Shown here one piece after another: positions 21,776-34,592 of a DNA stretch of 64,000 bases (the stretch's first letter is position 1; each line of letters opens with the position of its first letter). The DNA is taken from NCBI GenBank assembly GCA_020746105.1, contig CM036618.1, positions 121,073,280-121,137,279 on the forward strand, written 5' to 3'. The notes beneath the pieces are model-generated. The model saw only the letters and a program-made list of their open reading frames with translations. It was not told the origin of the DNA and did not search any database. Origin of the DNA: Trogon surrucura. Its lineage: Eukaryota > Chordata > Aves > Trogoniformes > Trogonidae. The position numbers and the translations under genes are program-made.

Positions 21776-22263
21776 GTATGAGTTTCTGACTACTAGCAAA
21801 TATGTCTCTTGGGTACATTACATTGCCAGATTTTTCAGTAGGAAGGTGCTTGTTCAAATGGGAAACCGACTGAGATTTCCATTTTTGTGCTACATACATT
21901 ACTTTCATCTTCTGCTTTTCCACTATATTTTGGATTAGATTTATTTAAAGACTTTCCAAAAATGCAAACTGAATACACGTTGTATAGTTGGTGCAATTTG
22001 CTTATCATCTTAGGTATGTCTTATCAGATGGTCTTTAACCTTCAAGAAAAAGTACAGTCATTAAAGACTTACTGTAAACTTTGTAGGGAACTGTATTTCT
22101 GACTTGCCAAACTACAGGCAGACTGTACTGCTTAGGGAGTGAAAAAAATGGTCACATGTTAACTAGAAATTCTAGGTCTAGGATAAGTCCTCATTCCTTT
22201 TGTTTGGATTAATATCTCGCACTAAGTTATGTTTCACTTCCTGAGATTATGATCCATAATTAC

Positions 22264-22301
22264 ATGTATTTTATATGTATGGATGTATTTTATATGTATG
22301 A
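22264..22301. repeat. 19-bp tandem duplication
   Basis: ATGTATTTTATATGTATGG followed directly by a copy that differs only at its last base. It is followed by a third partial, diverged copy. Simple AT-rich slippage repeat within TASP1 intron 4. Confidence 0.85.
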
Positions 22302-23179
22302 ATTTTGTATGTAGTTAGCCTTTAGTAGTTCTGTTAACACTCACGTAGGAATTATATTGAGGTAACTGAATATGTTTTCTTGGGCTGTGTTATTCATACC
22401 TTTTTTAGTTCTTTGGGATAATTCCACAAAAGTGCGTGCATAAATTTAACACTGCTTGTCTCTCCATCCAATTAAGGGACTTTGTGCAAACGAAGGAGGA
22501 ATTTGAAGTTCTTACTTGTCTCGCAACATGCTTCTACTATGCATTTAAATTAATGCAATTCCCCAAGGCTTTTTTTCTTACATTTTTTACTTTGTGTCTG
22601 TATTATCTCTGAGAAGATAAGAGACTAGAAACAGGCTGTTCAGAGAAATGTGACTTCAGTGTAAGATAATGTTTTTTTTCTGATTTTTATTATAAAATAT
22701 ATATAGGAAATAGGACAAGTAATGTTTTGATTTCAGAATAGTTCTTGTTAATTAAGATAGAAAGTCTCGATAATCATAAAGAGATGAGCAGCTCTTTGTG
22801 AGGTTTTTTGAGAAGTATCTTATTGGGGTGGTGAGATTTTTATAGCATCTGACTTCGGTGAAGAGTTTCTAGGAAATAATGTAGAAGAGAGTAAAGCTAA
22901 AAGAATCTCTGGGATATGTATGAGGCAATTTGGTTATTGTCCCAGGTCCACTAATCCCTCGTGACAGTAATGACTGAAACAGGGATTCCTCTTCTCCTGT
23001 AAGGAGTAATTGCCTTTTCCTCTGCATTAGTAAAGCAGGAAGGCAAGGTAAGTGTTGTGCTTTAAAAATAATTTCCTGAGTTTGGTATTTATGGTAGTAT
23101 TTGGAAAGGATTAGCAGTGGATTTGCTAACACACGTTGGGAAAGTGTTAATTAATACACTTGATAGTGTTAGCGTAAGG

Positions 23180-23220
23180 CAGGCAGTATGTACTTTAGTA
23201 TGTGTTAGACATACTGCCTG
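23180..23220. repeat. Inverted repeat, perfect 12-bp stem
   Basis: CAGGCAGTATGT (23180-23191) and its exact reverse complement ACATACTGCCTG (23209-23220) are separated by 17 bases. Transcribed within TASP1 intron 4 it would form a hairpin. It matches no repeat family I recognise, and the stem is short for a microRNA precursor. Confidence 0.85.
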
Positions 23221-25439
23221 GGAGCCAAGACTTCAGTCATACTTTTAACTTGGCAAGCTTCCTGGCCTTAAACAGCACTTTTAGTCTTTACTGAGCTATT
23301 CAAATATGCTTTCATGTGTTATCTTAGCCATCAGAATATAGCTGTGTGATAACAAAAGGTACATCTCTAATGGGGTTATTTATAATGCACTTCCATAAAC
23401 TAACTGAGGCTGCTGTTACTCCACAAGTTTGTTTTGTGTGTTAATTCCCTCCTCAGTGGAAAAAAATAAAATCAAATCTGCTTTGTGTTGTGATTTTTGT
23501 CATGTGCCTGAGCTACACAGAAGAAAAGATATTTTAGGAAGATTAACAGTTATATATCTCTTTGCAGCTGTGCCTGGGGTAAATTTTTTATCTGTTTTTT
23601 TAATCCCCAAGAGACTTCTTTTAGTCTGAAGTGACATCTGTGTAGAAAGTTATGGCTTTAAGACGAAACAAAAATCTTATTATGAAATTACTCCAGCTAC
23701 ATTTTTAGCCTTATCTGTCTTGCTACTATTGTGGTGATGCCTGCCGTTGTTCCACTTTATAATTGTTCTAGGTAATATTTTTATGCATACTGTTGCATAA
23801 AACCCATTTTTTCCCTCCTCCCTGTTTTTAACATTAAACATTATTTTGTTCAGGTCATTAAAGTAATCAGTGGCTTTCATTTATTCATGAAGTGATTTAT
23901 ATAACCTCTTAACTGTGGAGTTTTCCTTCTGTTGCTGAGACAAAGAATATTGGGTTTGGGATTTGCGCTTCTTTTAAATTCAAGTACATAGCTGCGCAGT
24001 TACGTTGAGGAAAAATTAAACGTATACCCAAAGCAGGTGTGGTTTACAGTGTCAGTTTTTTCGATCTGGTCTGGGAAATTGCGCAGTGTTAGAGTGTCAG
24101 CTTTCAAAATGTTGAAAGGTTTGTATCTACCCATACCTCATTCTGTACACCACCTGCAGTCACCTCTGTCATTTCTGTAGCTGCATCTTGTGTTTTAATT
24201 CTGATGTTTTTCCTGTCGCTCTATGGAAAACGCAAACTGCATGTGAACAAACCAAACAGAATAGTTTTTCTCATCAGTTACAAAACTTTAGGGGTAAGAA
24301 ATTTAATTTTGTGTGTTGACAGTAGCTCTAATGAGCTATCGCTACTCTTTTGTTTGTGCAGGAAAAAGTATTGGCTTTTTGTAAAGTACTTTACCATTTT
24401 GAGTTGGCAAATATGAAGTGAAAATCTGTATGAAAACAATGTTTTTTACATGTGTCACTAATACAGATTATGATACAGAAAACAAAAGTCTGTGTAGTGT
24501 GATAACAAATTCCGTGATGGAGTGCTATTTGTAACTCCTTGGTATTTTGATTGCTGTAGAACGCATTGCCGTGAGTTTACCTGAAATATTTAACCACTTT
24601 TACAGTTCTCTAGGACTCATAGTGCTGTATTCTGAAACTATGTGGTCTTTGCATGACACAAATATCTGTTCATGGAAGTGTCACAAAAGATGAATGTTTT
24701 TCCTTAGTTCCACTCAATTACACAACTCCTATTACATGGAATTTCAGCTAATCCAAGAGGCATCACTTCAAAGACTTGTCGAGGCGCGAGACTTGCTCTT
24801 GATCTTTTATGAGCAAGCTGACAGTTTGCTTGTGGTATGCTGTCTGTTTTTTGTTGGGCTTCTTGCTCTAAATGGAGAATGAATAGTCTTTCTTTATTGG
24901 ACTGTATGAATCTCAAGTGAAATAGTGTTCTGTGGTTAAGATAGCAATGCTAATAGTTAACTAGGGAAAAGGCAGATTTCTTTTCCAAAGTAACAAGAGC
25001 AGCTGACCTGGAATACTCTTTAAATAACTGTGCTGGTCTTCCTAAGCATCGGCTGTATTTGATAAGTCGGTTAAAGGCAGTTACGTTTCCCAGTTTGTGA
25101 ACTCTGTCATTGCAGAGAAACAAATGAACATGGTACCTTTTTCTGCTTTTGACAATAAAATTGTCCGGACAAGATGTTTTGTAAAACTTGTCATTTACAC
25201 CGTATGCTTCTGCCAAGACATTCTCGCAGTACCGTTTCTTTTTGCACTCATGCTATCAGCCACCATATCAAGTCCGAGTTTCTCTTGAAACACACAGGGA
25301 TTTGGGCAGCATTTTTGGGGCGAGAGGGAAGGTCCCCCTCCACACCCCTCCCTTAAAACTTGCAGTTTTCAACAAAACCACTGTGTTGGTAGCTTGCTGT
25401 GAGAACAATGTGCCATTTCAAGCTTTTTTTTTTCTTTTT

Positions 25440-25471
25440 ACTGTAGAGCACTTCTACTGTAGAGCACGTCT
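25440..25471. repeat. 16-bp tandem duplication
   Basis: ACTGTAGAGCACTTCT (25440-25455) and ACTGTAGAGCACGTCT (25456-25471), one mismatch, followed by a partial third copy (ACTGT). In TASP1 intron 4. Confidence 0.85.
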
Positions 25472-25550
25472 ACTGTTCCAGGTACTGAAGACAAGACGTT
25501 TGTTCTAAAGAATGATGAAGATTTCAAACTTTTTCTAAGATTAGTCTAAG

Positions 25551-25618
25551 TTTCATAGAATCATAGAATGGCCTAGGTTGGAAGGAACCTTAGAGATCTT
25601 CTAATCCAACCTCCAAGT
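25551..25618 (-). mobile_element. CR1 LINE 3' tail, antisense, short
   Basis: TTTCATAGAATCATAGAATG, GCCTAGGTTGGAAGGAACC and TTAGAGATCTTCTAATCCAACC form the reverse-complemented extreme 3' end of CR1. Only about 68 bp is recognisable. Confidence 0.9.
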
Positions 25619-27822
25619 TTATTAATACCTTGTGTAAATCACTGTTTCTTTAATGTGACTTCAGCAGAGGGCTCTTTTTGAGCGTAATTTAAATTTGAAG
25701 TTAGTATTATCGATGAGGAAGAGCATGTCGCATTTTGGATTTCAACCTCCTTGCTACTGAAATTGCTCAATTTACTTTGCACTTTGTTGTTGTGGATCAA
25801 TGCAAAGGATATTTTGAACCTGTTGATATACTCAGTGGGTTTGTGTGGCTGTCAGCAAAATTTTGCACTGAAAGAACTTGTTTCTTGTTTTTAATTTATT
25901 TTTGGTTATTAATTTTATAGCAATAAAGACTTTTGAATATACAGTCTTAGTCCCAAGGACTTATCTTTTAAAATGAAAGCAGAATGCCAGCAGCCTTATT
26001 GTGTTAAGGCAGTCATCATAGATGAATTTTAAGGGATAATGAACTGGAAGTTGTTAATTCTAGTTAAAAGCAATACTGTGATGTTTTGCAGCAGAGTGCC
26101 TAACAGTAATCTATGACAAAAGTGGGTTTTGAAACCATTTTAGTTGGTGTAATTGAAAGGAACATGACTCATCCTTGTAGACAATTAGTTCTTGTCACTA
26201 AATTCCCACAGGAAAACCAATTTTAAAATTATAGTGTGTAGAAAGAAATGCCTGTAGACTTTGAATCCCTCTTAAAAGTTGCAAATAAACCATGGCCAAA
26301 ACTGTATTGAAGATGGATGAAATGTTCTCTAATGCTTATTGAAATTAAAGTATTTTGACTATTTGCCTGGATGTAATTCCAGACTATTAGTGTTACAGTG
26401 TTGAGTAACTTCTTCACGGATTCCAACTTAGACCGCAGCTAGAAACTTCAGCATGCCTGTGTTTGCTGCCAGAACATTTATAAATATGTCTTGAAGTAAA
26501 AAGGATTCTAAAAATAAAAATAATAAACTTGGTAGCTTGAGAGTATTTTACATGATGGGTAACTTGGGGAAAAAAAAAAAATCTCCTTTCATATCTTAAA
26601 CCTTTGTATTATCTCCTTTGCTACAGGTTTGTACTTGCAGGCTGTACGTTAGAGATACTTCAGTGGTGGAGTAATAGCCAGGTAGTCTAGTATTTTTCAC
26701 ATAATTGAAAGCTTATGTTTTGTTAAAGTGCTTTGAATAGCTATTGGTCTTTTCCCTCTTTTTTATTTTCCTGTAGTAGTAGGGCTTGCTGTTAACATGC
26801 AAAGCTGATGCTTGGTTTGCTCTCTTGTCTCTTTTCAGTCTCCTTAGAGATATAAAGGCTGATCTCTGCTTGTGTTTTTAAATAAAAATATATTCCTTTT
26901 CCTCCTTCTTTCCCCTCTTCCCTCCTCTCGGGCCCATGCATTGTTTGGGTTTTTCTCCATCCAATGGTAGTCATGTAGTTCTTGCAATACTAGTACTGCA
27001 TTGTGTTGTCCAAGGGTGTGAAGGGACTGCTTCAGTTAGCTCAGTTTTTCTTCCCCAACTGAAAGCATACATGCGTCTGTGTTAGTAATGGTTCTGCATC
27101 CCTTGAAAGTTTTGAATTTTCATTTCAAGATACAACTTAATTTTCACAAACTGTTGTGAAATCCATTTGTGTATCAGAGCCTTGAAATCTTTTGGTCCAT
27201 CTTTGCAGAGATTGTTGTTTTCAAAAAGAGGTGTATTTCTGTGGTGTATTTCATGTCCTTGCCTCTTGATAGAAGTAGGTATGAATTTCTGGTTCCGTTT
27301 TTCTACAAAGATTTTTCCCTGCCTCATTTCAAAGGCTTTATATCTTATCTCAGAGATACTCAGGTGGGGATCAAAACTTCCATGTGTTCACACCCAGTTC
27401 CTGCACAGTCTAAAGCTGTTATCAGATCGTCTTTCAGGTCTGTGAAGTTAAAGCAGATCATCTTCCTCTTGGCAACTCTGAAACCATCTTCTTAATTGAG
27501 TGCAGTCGGATTGCAGAGCTAAGTCAGGCTCTGTGGAAATTTAGAAGAGGTGCTTGGAATTCAGACTTTATTTCTTTTTCACCTTTTTCACTCATGTTGT
27601 GACTGATTGTCCTGATAAGATTCCTTCTCAGTCCTAAAATGAATGCCAAAGAGGCATCTGTAATTTAGTTAGTGTGGAGTTTTTATTTGTTGAATAATCT
27701 CTAGTCTTCTCATAAATATTCTGCAGTCAAAAACAGGTGGCATTCCCTTTGTCTTGAGATCCTCTGAGTAAGTTATCTCTTGGTGCATCCATGGTGTTGC
27801 AGTGGTGAAGGTGTTATGTTTC

Positions 27823-28031
27823 CGCTTAAACTCGAGAAGAAACTTCTTCTCAGTGAGGGTGATGGAGCACTGGAACAGGCTGCCCAGGTAAGTTGTGGAA
27901 TCTCCTTCTCTGGAGACATTCAAGACGTGCCTGGACGCGTTCCTATGTAGCATTATCTGGGTGTTCCTGCTCTGGCAGGGGGATTGGACTTGACGATCTT
28001 TCGAGGTCCCTTCCAATCCAATTCTGTGATC
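27823..28031 (+). mobile_element. CR1 LINE 3' fragment, sense
   Basis: About 210 bp. CGCTTAAACTCGAGAAGAAA, CTTCTTCTCAGTGAGGGTGA, GAGCACTGGAACAGGCTGCC, CTCTGGAGACATTCAAGACG, GGGGGATTGGACTTGACG, GTCCCTTCCAATCC and a terminal ATTCTGTGA. It is sense to TASP1 in intron 4. It shares diagnostic sequence (the CTCGAGAAGAAACTTCTTCT block) with the antisense copy at 44486-44970, so both probably belong to one subfamily. Confidence 0.95.
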
Positions 28032-30280
28032 AAGCACATCCAGATTTTTAGGGAAAAAGGGAGCTAGTGCCACTCTGCGTCCTGTGTTTTTTCCCTACCC
28101 TCTTTTATGTTCATCAGGCAGTAGAGAGCTTTGTGTCTTGACTGCAGAAGTATTCTGACTGATGGCACTAGGACTTCTGATGGGCCCTTCTTATTCCCTT
28201 TATTTGACTATGACGTCTGCTCTTAAGAAAACAACTGTCTTTGTTTTATGGTAGTGACAAATTTGTAGAGCACAAAATTCTTCCTCTTTGCTGATGATTT
28301 TGAATCTAATGTACTGAGCGAATGTTGTTGGAAAAGAATATTAGAAATTTGTCTCCAGCCTTGCAGGTTGATGTGCTTTGATTACCTGTGGGCGAGGAAC
28401 TTGTACAGCACTAGGAGTAAACACTGTTCAACCTAACGCGTTCCTGCTTTTCCTTTGTCCTCCAAGTATCTTTCACCCTTTGCATTCAGATTCCTTCCAA
28501 TCACATCTCTGCTTTTTTTGTTCTAAACTTCACTGACTTAATTTTCTCGGTACTCATACAGCCTGGGAAGCAATGAAGTTGGTTATGCCAGCAGCTGCTC
28601 TGCAGTCTTCCACCTTTTCAAGGCTATCACCTTGGTACACTTTTAAAAATCGTATTTCCACCCTTTTAGGGCAACTTAGTCCCCATGCACTAAACTGGAA
28701 ATGTTTCATTAACCTGAAATATTTTCAAATTTAATTATTTGCTGTGGGGCATAGCTGTCAAAATGAACACCACAGTATAAACAGTGTATTTGAAGATCTG
28801 TAGTGGTGTGGGCTAAAATAGTATGGAATAAAGTCTTGTGCTTCTTCTTGGATGCAAAGGAAAAAGCAGAAAATAAAGATGAGTAGTATAAAATGAACAT
28901 GGGAAGATTACAGTCTGTTTCATGCTCGTGTATTATGTATTCATGATTCTTCAGGAAGATAGCACTTTGGTGACTCAAACACTAGGAACACTGTCTCTGT
29001 AAACTAGAATCAACATCTTGCTAAACGGGTTTTGAATGTACTCACTACTTGCTCTTTTGAAAGTTCATGTAAGTTAACTGACTTACATCAAATTTGTTTT
29101 TCATTTCTGTGTGCTGTCTCTTTCTTTTGCTTCCTTGTATTCATTGCAAATTAGTATGTACAGAAAAGAACTAGTTCAGTTAATATTTGAGACAGAGCTG
29201 TTTCCAGTAGATTTGTTTCCTGATTCAGCTTTTATTACACGTACTGTAAAAGTATGACCGTCTAATTTCATTGACATGTTCATATGTGGGCTTGACAAGC
29301 ATTTTACTTTCTTGCGTCAAGGTGTGACACTGTTATAACAAAAACAGATCTGAAACTCCAAAAGCACGCAGCATCTCAGAGAGTTTACTCTTTGACAGTT
29401 TGGGGCTGTTATCTTTCTTTGCCCTATACTTGTTTTGTGCTTGCATCTAGGAGGGGATTGTCTTGAACTGGTGATGAGACTCCTGAACGGTTCTACTTTG
29501 AAATTTTGTGGTTTTAAAGTCGTGAGGATGCTCTGGTGAAGTGAAGGAGCAAAAGTGGGTGGTTTTAATTCCAGCATGCAGAATGTCTTGTTCGAGAACT
29601 TTGAGTTTGCAAAAAGCTACAGAAGATGCTAATGAAAGAGGAGTTAGTTCTTTCATTAGTTTACTAAATGTTGTCCCATTCTTTCTATAAAATACATATT
29701 GTCTTTTGTTTAAGAAATTTCCAGACTGCAGTAGTCACTGCCCTTATGTTCATGATCAAATAGAAAATTTGCAAAGTGAATTGTTGCTGATGCTTTATTT
29801 GCGCGTGCAGTGCTGCAGTCGTAGGCTTAGAACACTGAGGAAGGGCATGGCTGTTTTTTGCTGCTGTGTAATAGTTTAGGAGTTTCAGAGGTAGACTGTG
29901 GTCTGTGCACTGGTTCTTAGATGTTATTTAGATGTTATGTGATGGCTTAGGGACTAAATGAAGTGAGTATTTTGGGAGAGGGAGAGGTTTGCACTCATAT
30001 TGTAAGACTTCTGCTTGCATGTAAATGATCATGTTAAATTGTTGGGTCATTGTTTTTTACATCGGCACATTGTTAGACTTGAGGCCTGTCACACCCTATA
30101 AAGAGTGTAAGGTGTCCTTTATAGTAATTTGAGATGCCCTGTTCAAGTTGTTTTTGTTGTGGAAGGTTAAACTAGTAGAATAAGAAAGTTCACCGTGCAA
30201 AGATCAGTGTCATCATACACAAAAGTTTTGGTCTAGTCTGTTGTGGATATGGCCTTATAGTGTTTTTTTCTTATTTTTAG

Positions 30281-30401
30281 GATTCTCCTTTTACAAATGC
30301 AGGATTGGGGTCTAACCTAAACCTTCTGGGTGAGATAGAATGTGATGCCAGTATAATGGATGGAAAATCATTAAATTTTGGAGCAGTTGGAGCACTGAGT
30401 G
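30281..30401 (+). CDS. TASP1: TASP1 exon 5, residues 95-134
   Basis: 121 bp between TTATTTTTAG and AGTG|GTATGT: 40 codons plus one base. It encodes [20 protein letters not shown], then [20 protein letters not shown]. This is the conserved NAG-G-SNLN / E-E-DASIMDG block of the taspase and plant/human asparaginase family that lines the active site. Asn100 is present, a position placed near the nucleophile in the human enzyme by my recall. Leu replaces the Met of human NAGMGSNLN. Confidence 0.97.
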
Positions 30402-31809
30402 GTATGTGAACTATGTATTATAAAACTAACTACTGATTTATGTGCGGAGATCAGTTTTGGGTTTGTGGGGTTTTTTTTTCATTTTTGGAGAGGGGAGGTA
30501 TTGTAAATACTGCCCGATTTAAATAAATTCTGCCTCCTTTAAAAAAGGAGGCGGTGTTGCTGCTCCCTGAAGATACTGTTTTGTGTTTTGTGTTGATTTG
30601 CTTTGTGTAACATTGTCTTACTAGTTCACTGATAATCCTTTGATGCAGAGCAATTGTATGACACTGTACAGCATTCACAGTGGGAGCGAGTTTGCTAAGA
30701 TAAGTTCATAGAATAACTTTATTATAAAATGCCGGTAGTAGAAGGAAGATTGCAAGCATTTAAATTAGGCTTTATATTTGGTTTTGTCGCCTGTCTCCTC
30801 CAGGAACTGACCGGTATATAATTCTATCGTAAGGTCACTTGAGATTTTGGTCTCTTAGTTAAGCTGGTGAAATTAGGATCCGACGGGACCAAAGTTTCCT
30901 TTGTAGTGTCAGAAGGCTGTGCAGGGTGCTGGCCTCCAAACTGAAGTGCCTCATGTATTTTTGAGAACGGATACAGCTGCTAATTTATCAAGCTCCTTGC
31001 TTGGGATGTAACATTTCTGTATGCTGTAGATTTGGACTTATTTTGTGTATTACTGTTGTAAATTTAGATATGTTTGCATACGAGACTTATTTAATCTGAC
31101 AACTAATGTGTGTCTCTTTTTTTGGTCTTAACTTTCGGTACAAAACAAATATAGGTCCCCAATAAGGATTGTTGGGGTTTTGTCATAAGTACATTGAACA
31201 GCCTTAACTGTTACTTCTGAATAGCTTTTCTGACACTGTTTCAAGCTTTGTTCTTTATCCTAGAACAGTTCTAAATCGTAGTAATAACTTCCTCATGTAG
31301 ATATAAATCTAAAATAAATAGTAAAATTAAGTGTGTCAAGGCTTGTTTGTTACGCAATGTATCCTTTGGGGAAGGAAGAAATGAGGGAGGGAAAGCTAAA
31401 CCTGAATCCTGTGATCCATGTTCTGGCCAAATAGATCCAAATGAAAGCTCTTACCATCTTGAAAAATTAGTGCTCATAAAACATTTTGGGCTTGTAGAAT
31501 ACCATAGATTTATTTCAAGATTTCTGTGGTACGATGGCACTCCTAATATATATCCTAACAAAAACCCCCAAAAAACCAAAAAGATGGGGGAAAGTATTGA
31601 TTAGAAGACTTTGCCACTACTGATAGGGCATGCGAGGGGAAACCTGATAAAGTTATTAAATTGAAACATTGAATAAGGCGTCTCTTAATGACGTTGGCGA
31701 AGCCTTGGCAATGAAACCGACTTCCATTGCCAAAATGAACACTACGATGCTACGTGGAAAAATATTTTAATATTTTGTTCCCGTTCTTTTTGCTAATTTT
31801 TCTTTTCAG
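30402..31809 (+). other. TASP1: TASP1 intron 5
   Basis: 1408 bp from GTATGT to TTTTCTTTTCAG. No repeat family or RNA gene recognised. An 85-codon open frame at 31347-31604 shows no recognisable domain and is treated as chance. Confidence 0.87.
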
Positions 31810-31894
31810 GAATCAAGAACCCAGTTTCAGTTGCAAATAGATTGTTGTGTGAAGGGCAGAAGGGAAAACTCTCTGCTGGCAGAATTCCACCTTG
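31810..31894 (+). CDS. TASP1: TASP1 exon 6, residues 135-162
   Basis: 85 bp between CTTTTCAG and CTTG|GTAATT. It completes Gly135 and encodes IKNPVSVANRLLCEGQKGKL then SAGRIPP, and leaves two bases (TG) of the Cys163 codon. It matches the taspase 1 segment IKNPVSVANRLL. The donor GTAATT has T at +5 and is weaker than consensus. Confidence 0.96.
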
Positions 31895-34002
31895 GTAATT
31901 GCTTTGTTCTGCTTGACTTTACTCTGGTCTTTTGTCTCTGATGCATGCAATATTTGAAGGTTGTATCTTGTCCCAAGAAGGCTGGTGCTGTTTTACATAC
32001 CGGTGATAGTGTGCTTTTAAAAAGAAGATAAGGTTTGTTCTCTGATCTTGAAACATCTTGTGCACTTGATGAAGCTGCAGGTAGAATGAAGTATTGTGAA
32101 TAGATGGCAGCATCATTTTGTATTAATTTCTGTCTGTGTGATTACTTCCAGTTACATCGTACTGAATTCTTACATTTGTTACTTTAGGATTTTGAAAAAT
32201 CCCTCAATATTTCAAGATTAAAATGAAATTCTACTGCCTTTCTTTCTAGCTTTGGAAAAAAGCAATGTAGTTTTTCACAAGTATATAAAAGAGTCCTACT
32301 TTACTGCCTGGTTTTGTGGCTTAATTTTATAGCTATGCTGTGGAAATCTGTAGTGTTTAGTACCTTCCTCTTATTTTAGCCAGAATGGAAAGTTATTTTC
32401 AAGATAGATTTAATAGTATTTACAACAATGAAAACATGCACTGCTTTATTGAGATGGGTATAATACTTAGATCGAAGAAGTAATTACTAAATGCTTAACA
32501 TCGTTAAATATTATTGCATCATTTTGGAAAAACTTAAAACTGCCTTATTTTCATTAGTTTAAATTGACAAGTAGAGGACTTGAATGATTGTTCATATTAA
32601 TTGACTGCTGTTATTTTTAAAATAACTGAATGGAAAACAAACTATATCCCCTTGCCCTCAAAGGACAAGACTAAATCTTTCAAACACTGTGCAAAGTCCT
32701 GGCTAACACATCTTTAAAAAAAGACCAGGGAGCTCAAAGTCTCAAGTCAAAAGGTAAACTGTCTTTGGAGCCAACACATACAGTTTATTGTGCAGTTTTT
32801 GGGGAGCTCAGTCACCTAATACATATTTCCATTTCTTTTTTCCTCATTCTGGATTTTGAACATGTATTTTATTAGAGCAAATTATTTACCCTGGGAATAA
32901 CCTATATGCTTGGGATAGGATGAGTTGTGCTTTAGACGTGCTTTGGTAGATGCTCCTGTACACGCAGGGTGTCCCAAGTTTAGAACGATAGAGCTTATTC
33001 ATTGTAGGGGATGACTATTGAGCATTTCATACTTTGCCTTTCTGGCAGGGTTTGGCCTGACACATTGTTTTCAGACTGAAATATATTCCTGCACAAACTG
33101 GAAATATATGTAGTCAAATGACAAGAGAGCAGCTGTATTTTGGCATTCCTACCAAGTGTCAGAATTTTAGTAATTGATTTTTATTTGTAAAGATACATAA
33201 GTTTCATTTTGTTTCTCATGGGTCAATAGTGTCATTGGGGAATCTTCCAGATACTGCTTAGCCTAAGAACCTGTCTCGTTAAAAGAAATTTAGTGGTAGC
33301 GCCTGTTCTTATAGCATGATCTAAACTAGCTTAATGCTTTTTTGGCCAGAATGTTTAGCATATGGCCACACAAGAAAAATTCAGAAACTGTGAGGTTAGT
33401 AAAAGTGCTGTTATGGAGATTCTTGTCTATAAAATAACATATGGAAGTGGCTAGTTCAGTACCTGTTTTTATAGTGACAGTTCAAAATCAGTTTGAAGTG
33501 ATACCTCTCTAATTTTCGGTAGAAGAAATTTTGATGAGTGTGGATGAATTTGTTTTGAGATGTTAAACTTAGCAGGAAGGAGCGGTCAAGTCTCTTAATT
33601 GATGTATCCAGTTTGCTGTAATTTGCACTGTAGAGTGTGTTATTCTGGATCAGCATCTTGTTGTCTTGCTTAAAACACAGAATCTCACTATCCAAGTTAA
33701 AATTTCAGAAGTTTAAATTTAGAGTTCCTGAGTGCATGAGTGAATCTGTTGAAACTTGTAAGGCCTTTATATCTCTGCCGTATTTTATTCAGCTTGATGT
33801 TGTCAGGATTTTCTCTGCCTATGTATGCAGGAACAGAAAATACAGAACTTGTAAATGTTACGTATTAGCATATAAGATATTCCTGTTCATTGTATAATTT
33901 TACCAAAAGCAAACGCTGTTATAATTGCAGCTATGTATTGGGTGGATGTTTGGAAGTAGTCTTTGGTCACAGAATAAATGGATTAGATGTTTAATAATAA
34001 TC

Positions 34003-34300
34003 ACAGACTCACAGAATCACAGAATGTTAGAGGTTGGAAGGAACCTCAAAAGATCATCTAGTCCAACCCCCCTGCCCGAGCAGGACCACCTACAGCAGAG
34101 CTCACAGGAACATGTCCAGGCGGGTTTTGAATGTCTCCAAAGAAGGAGATTTCACAACCTCCCTGGGCAGCCTGTGCCAGTGCTCTGTCACCCTCATAGT
34201 AAAAAAATTTTTCCTCATATTTTGATGAAACCTCCTGTGTTCCAGCTTCCACCCATTGCCCCTTGTCCTGTCAGTGGACGCCACTGAAAAGAGCCTCGCT
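34003..34300 (-). mobile_element. CR1 LINE 3' fragment, antisense
   Basis: About 300 bp: CACAGACTCACAGAATCACA, GAGGTTGGAAGGAACC, ATCATCTAGTCCAACCCCCC, CATGTCCAGGCGGGTTTTGA, CCTCCCTGGGCAGCCTGTGCC and CCCCTTGTCCTGTCAGTGG. Reverse complement of the CR1 3' region, antisense to TASP1. It is relatively well preserved. Confidence 0.95.
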
Positions 34301-34487
34301 CTTTGAAGATTTTCTATTTCTTACGCTGAAACTTTGACCTTAAGGAAAAGGCTCATTTATATCTGTTTACTATTAAGTGTAGATATGTAGGAGTTGCGGG
34401 ATGGTGCAAATACACCTAAATGCTTTATTTCTTAGAACTACTTAGCATTACATCTAAGTTCAGGTCTGTATCCCTTTTTCAGCATTA

Positions 34488-34592
34488 ATAGAATCATAGA
34501 ATGTTTGGGGTTGGGAGGGACAGCTAGAGATCATCTAGTCCCAACTCCCCTGCCAGAGCAGGATCACCTATATAGTAACCCATCTAGGAAAG
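34488..34592 (-). mobile_element. CR1 LINE 3' tail, antisense, truncated
   Basis: About 105 bp: ATAGAATCATAGAATGTTTG, GGGTTGGGAGGGACAGC, ATCATCTAGTCCCAACTCCC, CTGCCAGAGCAGGATCACC. It has its own CR1 3' terminus, so it is an insertion separate from the copy at 34003 rather than a split part of it. Confidence 0.93.

Larger units (their letters stand above)
21776..30280 (+). other. TASP1: TASP1 intron 4
   Basis: 8.5 kb between GTATGA and TTCTTATTTTTAG. It contains a perfect 12-bp-stem inverted repeat (23180-23220), two short tandem duplications (22264-22301 and 25440-25471), an antisense CR1 tail (25551-25618) and a sense CR1 fragment (27823-28031). The many short open frames show no recognisable protein. 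Confidence 0.85.
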
